Shown: positions 60,930 through 64,000 of the stretch, in pieces
Position numbering within the stretch: the stretch's first letter is position 1
Layout: each line of letters opens with the position of its first letter
Assembly: GCF_013377015.1 (NCBI RefSeq)
Contig: NZ_JACABA010000003.1
Location: forward strand, 93,500 to 157,499
Length of the DNA: 64,000 bases
From: Rhodopseudomonas sp.
GTDB lineage: Bacteria; Pseudomonadota; Alphaproteobacteria; Rhizobiales; Xanthobacteraceae
Direction: 5' to 3'
Program-made: the position numbers and the translations under genes
The notes under the pieces: generated by a model
Databases searched by the model: none
Told to the model about the DNA's origin: nothing
Seen by the model: only the letters and a program-made list of their open reading frames with translations

Positions 60930-62003
60930 ATGACAGCTGTCAGAGCTCTTGTTCAAGCCATGGTCGCGGCGACCGTCGCGCTGATTTCACATGCTGTCGT
61001 CGCCGCTGATTACCCGGCACCGAAAGAGGCCGACTGGATCGCGAAAGATTTCAAATTCCACACCGGCGAGACCATGCCGGAACTGCGACTACATTACACC
61101 ACGCTGGGCGAACCGACCGGGCAGGCTGTGCTGGTGTTGCACGGAACCGGCGGGTCCGCCGCCAGCATGCTGACGCCGACATTCGCCGGCGAGCTATTCG
61201 GCCCAGGCCAGCCGCTGGATGCTTCAAAATACTATGTCATCATTCCCGATGGCATCGGCCACGGCAAATCCGCAAAACCGTCCGAGGGCATGAAGACGGC
61301 GTTTCCGAAATACGACTATGACGACATGGTGCAGGCACAGTACCGCCTCCTCACCGAAGGACTCGGCATCAAGCATCTTCGGTTGGTGATCGGCAATTCG
61401 ATGGGGGGCATGCACACCTGGATCTGGGGCCAGAAATACCCGCAAAGCATGGACGCGCTGGTGCCGATGGCGGCGCAACCCACGGAAATGGCCTCGCGCA
61501 ACTGGATGCTGCGCCGGATGATGCTGGAGACCATCCGCAACGATCCGGACTACAAGGACGGCAACTACACCACGCAGCCGCGGATGATCAAATACGCCAG
61601 CATCACGTTCGGAATCGCGACCGCCGGCGGCACGCTGAACTACCAGGCACTGGCCCCGACCGCCGCTGCCGCGGATAAGATGATCGACGACCGGCTGAAA
61701 GCGCCGCTCGTCACCGACACCAACGACTTCATCTATCAGTGGGAATCCTCGCACGACTACAATCCATCGGCGGGGCTGGAAAAAATCGAGGCCGCGGTGC
61801 TGGCGATCAATTCAGCGGATGACGAACGCAATCCGCCGGAGACCGGGCTGATGGACGCTGCGCTGAAGCGGATCAAGAACGCCAAGCTGTGGCTGATCCC
61901 CGCCAGCAAGGCCACCAAGGGCCACCTCACTACCGGCGACGCGCGGTTCTACAAACAGCAATTGCAGGAGCTGTTGCAGACCGCGCCGCAGCGGACGATG
62001 TAA
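60930..62003 (+). CDS. Exported alpha/beta hydrolase, MetX (homoserine O-acetyltransferase)-like
   Basis: 357 residues. Signal peptide 1-25 (cleavage after VVA). The alpha/beta hydrolase core is like MetX: VLVLHGTGGSAASM with the oxyanion hole, PDGIGHGKSAKPS, nucleophile elbow GNSMGG with S157, NSADDERNPPE with the acid, and KGHLT with the catalytic His. Cytoplasmic MetX lacks a signal peptide, so this periplasmic member must act on another substrate, possibly an ester. It is a single-gene unit. Confidence 0.85.
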   Translation: MTAVRALVQAMVAATVALISHAVVAADYPAPKEADWIAKDFKFHTGETMPELRLHYTTLGEPTGQAVLVLHGTGGSAASMLTPTFAGELFGPGQPLDASKYYVIIPDGIGHGKSAKPSEGMKTAFPKYDYDDMVQAQYRLLTEGLGIKHLRLVIGNSMGGMHTWIWGQKYPQSMDALVPMAAQPTEMASRNWMLRRMMLETIRNDPDYKDGNYTTQPRMIKYASITFGIATAGGTLNYQALAPTAAAADKMIDDRLKAPLVTDTNDFIYQWESSHDYNPSAGLEKIEAAVLAINSADDERNPPETGLMDAALKRIKNAKLWLIPASKATKGHLTTGDARFYKQQLQELLQTAPQRTM

Positions 62004-62042
62004 CCGCACTGGGGCAGCGGGAAATCTCCCGAACTGGCTCCG

Positions 62043-62372
62043 CTAGAGGAATCGGGCGTCGTCGCCGATCAGCAGATCGCGGATGCCGCGCGGCACCGGA
62101 AAGCCGTAGCCGCGGCCGGGCTGGTCCCACATCAGCCGGCCGGTCTCGTGCAGGTCGCTGCTGTAGAGCAATGTGCCGATCAGTCGCATCGCATGTTCCA
62201 GCGCTTCGATGGCATCCGCGCCGCCGGCGTATTTCCGTTGCAGACCCTGTGGCCAGCCGATCTCGAAATAGCATTGCCAGCAATGGTCGCTTTCCGCAGG
62301 CGCGAAAATCCGCACTGGAATCTGGCTCGCCTCGTCGTCGCGCAATCTTAGAATTCTGGTCGCGATGACCAT
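62043..62372 (-). CDS. DUF6968-like protein B
   Basis: 109 residues from ATG 62372, with GGAGGGGAAGG upstream. MVIATRILRLR, IPVRIFAPAE, CYFEIGW, KYAGGADAIEALEHAMRLIGTLLYSSDLHETGRLMW and GYGFPVPRGIRDLLIGDDARFL; same family as the gene at 56575-56907. No toxin-like gene lies beside it, unlike copy A, so it may be an orphan antidote or have a different role. The 197 bp upstream hold no gene. Confidence 0.75.
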   Translation of the reverse strand: MVIATRILRLRDDEASQIPVRIFAPAESDHCWQCYFEIGWPQGLQRKYAGGADAIEALEHAMRLIGTLLYSSDLHETGRLMWDQPGRGYGFPVPRGIRDLLIGDDARFL

Positions 62373-62569
62373 GGTGCCTTCCCCTCCCCAGGAGATGCAA
62401 TCATGACGCGTGCGGCCAGCAGCGCGCAAGTGGATCGTTAGCGACACGGCAATGAAATACCGCGCGCGATCGTCGTTTGACAGACCACCCGCGGTTCGCC
62501 ACCTTGCTCCGACTGGTAGTTTGAAACCGCTCACCAAGATGGCGGGCCAGCAAGAACAACGGAAACGCC

Positions 62570-63742
62570 ATGTCCAATGCCCCGCATTTCGATATCGATG
62601 TCGCCTCGTTCTGGGCCGATCCCTATCCGGCTCTGGCGAAGATGCGCGCCGAGGCGCCGATCGCCTTCGTGCCGCAGCTCGGCTCCACGGTGTTCACCCG
62701 GCGCGACGACATCTTCGTCTCGGAAAAGCGCATCGACGTGTTCTCGTCGCATCAGCCGGCCGGGCTGATGAACACGCTGATGGGCCACAACATGATGCGC
62801 AAGGACGGCGACGCGCACATGGCCGAGCGCACCGCGCTGTTTCCCGCGGTGTCGCCGCGTACCGTCAAGGAGGTCTGGCGCACTCAGTTCCAGGCCCATG
62901 CCGATCGCATCCTCGACGGACTGGCGCCGCAGGGCCGCGCCGATCTCACCAAGGCGTTTGCGCTGCCGATGTCGGCGGAATGTCTGAAGCACATCACCGG
63001 CCTCACCAATGCCCGTTATCAGGACATGGACGCGTGGTCGCAGGCGATGATCGACGGCATCGCCAACTACACCGGTGACAAGGCGGTCGAGGCGAAGTGC
63101 CACGCAGCGACCGCGGGGATCGACGCCGCGATCGACGACATGATCCCGGTGGTGACCAAGCATCCGGATCATTCGATCCTCAGCGTGCTGCTGGCCTCCG
63201 GGATGCCGCTCGAGAGCGTCCGCGCCAATATCAAGCTGGCAATTTCCGGCGGCCAGAACGAGCCGCGCGACGCGATCTCCGGCACGGTATGGGCGCTGCT
63301 CGGCCATCCCGCCGAACTCGCCAAGGTGCAGGCCGGCGCCGCGACCTGGCTGCAGGTGTTCGAGGAATATGCCCGCTGGATCGCGCCGATCGGAATGTCG
63401 CCGCGCCGCGTCGCGAAGCCGTGGTCCTATGGCGGGGTAGATTTCGAACCCGAGGACCGGGTGTTCTTCATGTTCGGCTCGGCCAATCGCGACGAGGCGT
63501 TCTTCAGCGATCCGGATCGGTTCGACGTCAGCCGCGACACCGCGAAAAGCATCGCCTTCGGCGCCGGCCCGCATTATTGCGCCGGCGCCTTCGCGTCGCG
63601 GGCGATGGTCGCCGAGGTGGCGCTGCCGAGTGTGTTCGCGCGGCTGCCGGGCTTGCGGCTCGACGAGACCGAGCCGGCGCGGATCGGCGGCTGGGCGTTT
63701 CGCGGGCTGCTCAATCTGCCGGTGATCTGGGACGCGGCTTAG
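62570..63742 (+). CDS. Cytochrome P450
   Basis: 390 residues. Heme ligand C337 in FGAGPHYCAGAF, ExxR helix in EEYARW, and the I-helix at residues 227-234, GGQNEPRD, in place of the common (A/G)Gx(D/E)T. The acid-alcohol pair that delivers protons to bound oxygen is therefore absent at its usual place. R. palustris has several P450s, but I cannot assign this one to a CYP family. No redox partner gene is adjacent. Start ATG 62570. Confidence 0.93.
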   Translation: MSNAPHFDIDVASFWADPYPALAKMRAEAPIAFVPQLGSTVFTRRDDIFVSEKRIDVFSSHQPAGLMNTLMGHNMMRKDGDAHMAERTALFPAVSPRTVKEVWRTQFQAHADRILDGLAPQGRADLTKAFALPMSAECLKHITGLTNARYQDMDAWSQAMIDGIANYTGDKAVEAKCHAATAGIDAAIDDMIPVVTKHPDHSILSVLLASGMPLESVRANIKLAISGGQNEPRDAISGTVWALLGHPAELAKVQAGAATWLQVFEEYARWIAPIGMSPRRVAKPWSYGGVDFEPEDRVFFMFGSANRDEAFFSDPDRFDVSRDTAKSIAFGAGPHYCAGAFASRAMVAEVALPSVFARLPGLRLDETEPARIGGWAFRGLLNLPVIWDAA

Positions 63743-63811
63743 CCGCACCGATTTGAAGCCGTCACCGACCTGCTGCTACAACCGAACAGCAGAATCAATT
63801 CGGAGGCAGAC

Positions 63812-64000
63812 GTGGCGAAGCAAGCAATTCCCCGGCAGGGCCCGATCGGCCCGCGCGGTCCCGCCGGTCTGGCTGGCCTTCCCGGCCCGCAGGGTCATCC
63901 CGGACGGCCCGGGCCGGAAGGTCCGCAGGGCAAGCCGGGCCTCCCCGGCAAGCCCGGCCCCCAGGGCAAGCGCGGCGAAGCGGTGCCGCAAGGCAAGCCC
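63812..64000 (+). CDS. Collagen-like Gly-X-Y repeat protein, N-terminal part (continues beyond the window)
   Basis: GTG 63812 has GGAGG 6 nt upstream. 63 codons are visible and the frame is open at the end. After MAKQAIPRQ come about 17 Gly-X-Y triplets, for example [18 protein letters not shown] and [15 protein letters not shown], with one interruption (VPQ). No signal peptide in the visible part. Bacterial collagen-like proteins are surface or phage-tail proteins that form triple helices; which of these applies here cannot be seen. Confidence 0.8.
   Translation, partial: MAKQAIPRQGPIGPRGPAGLAGLPGPQGHPGRPGPEGPQGKPGLPGKPGPQGKRGEAVPQGKP

Overview
The window is GC-rich, coding-dense bacterial DNA. 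I read it as an alphaproteobacterium of the Nitrobacteraceae (Bradyrhizobium/Rhodopseudomonas group), most likely a Rhodopseudomonas. The reasons are an unbroken alphaproteobacterial dcw cluster with a long FtsZ, an ArsM that resembles the well-known R. palustris enzyme as I remember it, an Acr3/ArsC/ArsR set, many short palindromic intergenic repeats, and a TPP-riboswitch thiOSGEC operon. This is recognition from memory; no database was searched.

Layout. (1) 1-25600, minus strand: the division and cell-wall cluster, in transcription order rsmH-ftsL-ftsI-murE-murF-mraY-murD-ftsW-murG-murC-murB-[GT87 glycosyltransferase]-ddl-ftsQ-ftsA-ftsZ, then lpxC, bamD, recN and the start of ligA. A small GIY-YIG nuclease gene bracketed by palindromic repeats sits beside ligA. 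(2) 26229-33415: a peptidoglycan amidase, the RNase P RNA, an EamA transporter, an EmrAB-type efflux pair with a divergent TetR regulator and a clear operator, and an extensin-like lipoprotein. (3) 33661-39845: a small unknown gene, a HAD hydrolase, an arsenic island (acr3, two kinds of arsC, two arsR, arsM) and a PLP-dependent beta-eliminating lyase. (4) 40085-48369: an L,D-transpeptidase, a DUF4403 protein, a PRC-barrel protein, a Ser-rich protein, an OmpR/EnvZ-type two-component pair, a polytopic membrane protein and a lytic transglycosylase. (5) 48422-53494: a TPP riboswitch followed by thiO-thiS-thiG-thiE-thiC, with palindromic repeats between thiS and thiG and between thiE and thiC. (6) 53077-57345: an accessory island. 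The last ~500 bp of thiC are present twice, and the DNA between the copies carries a putative nuclease toxin and a DUF4304-like protein. A second toxin-like gene with the same N-terminal module and the same promoter, but an unrelated C-terminus, lies 2 kb further on beside a small DUF6968-like gene. (7) 57353-64000: a flavin monooxygenase, a RidA protein, a zinc-ribbon membrane protein, an exported MetX-like hydrolase, a second DUF6968-like gene, a cytochrome P450 and the start of a collagen-like protein that leaves the window.

The two most interesting parts are the island in (6), which looks like an alphaproteobacterial polymorphic-toxin family whose promoter and N-terminal adaptor stay fixed while the toxic C-terminus changes, and the GIY-YIG gene bracketed by palindromes in (1). 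Start codons were chosen from ribosome-binding sites, overlaps and family alignments from memory; where I trimmed a longer open frame the entry says so.
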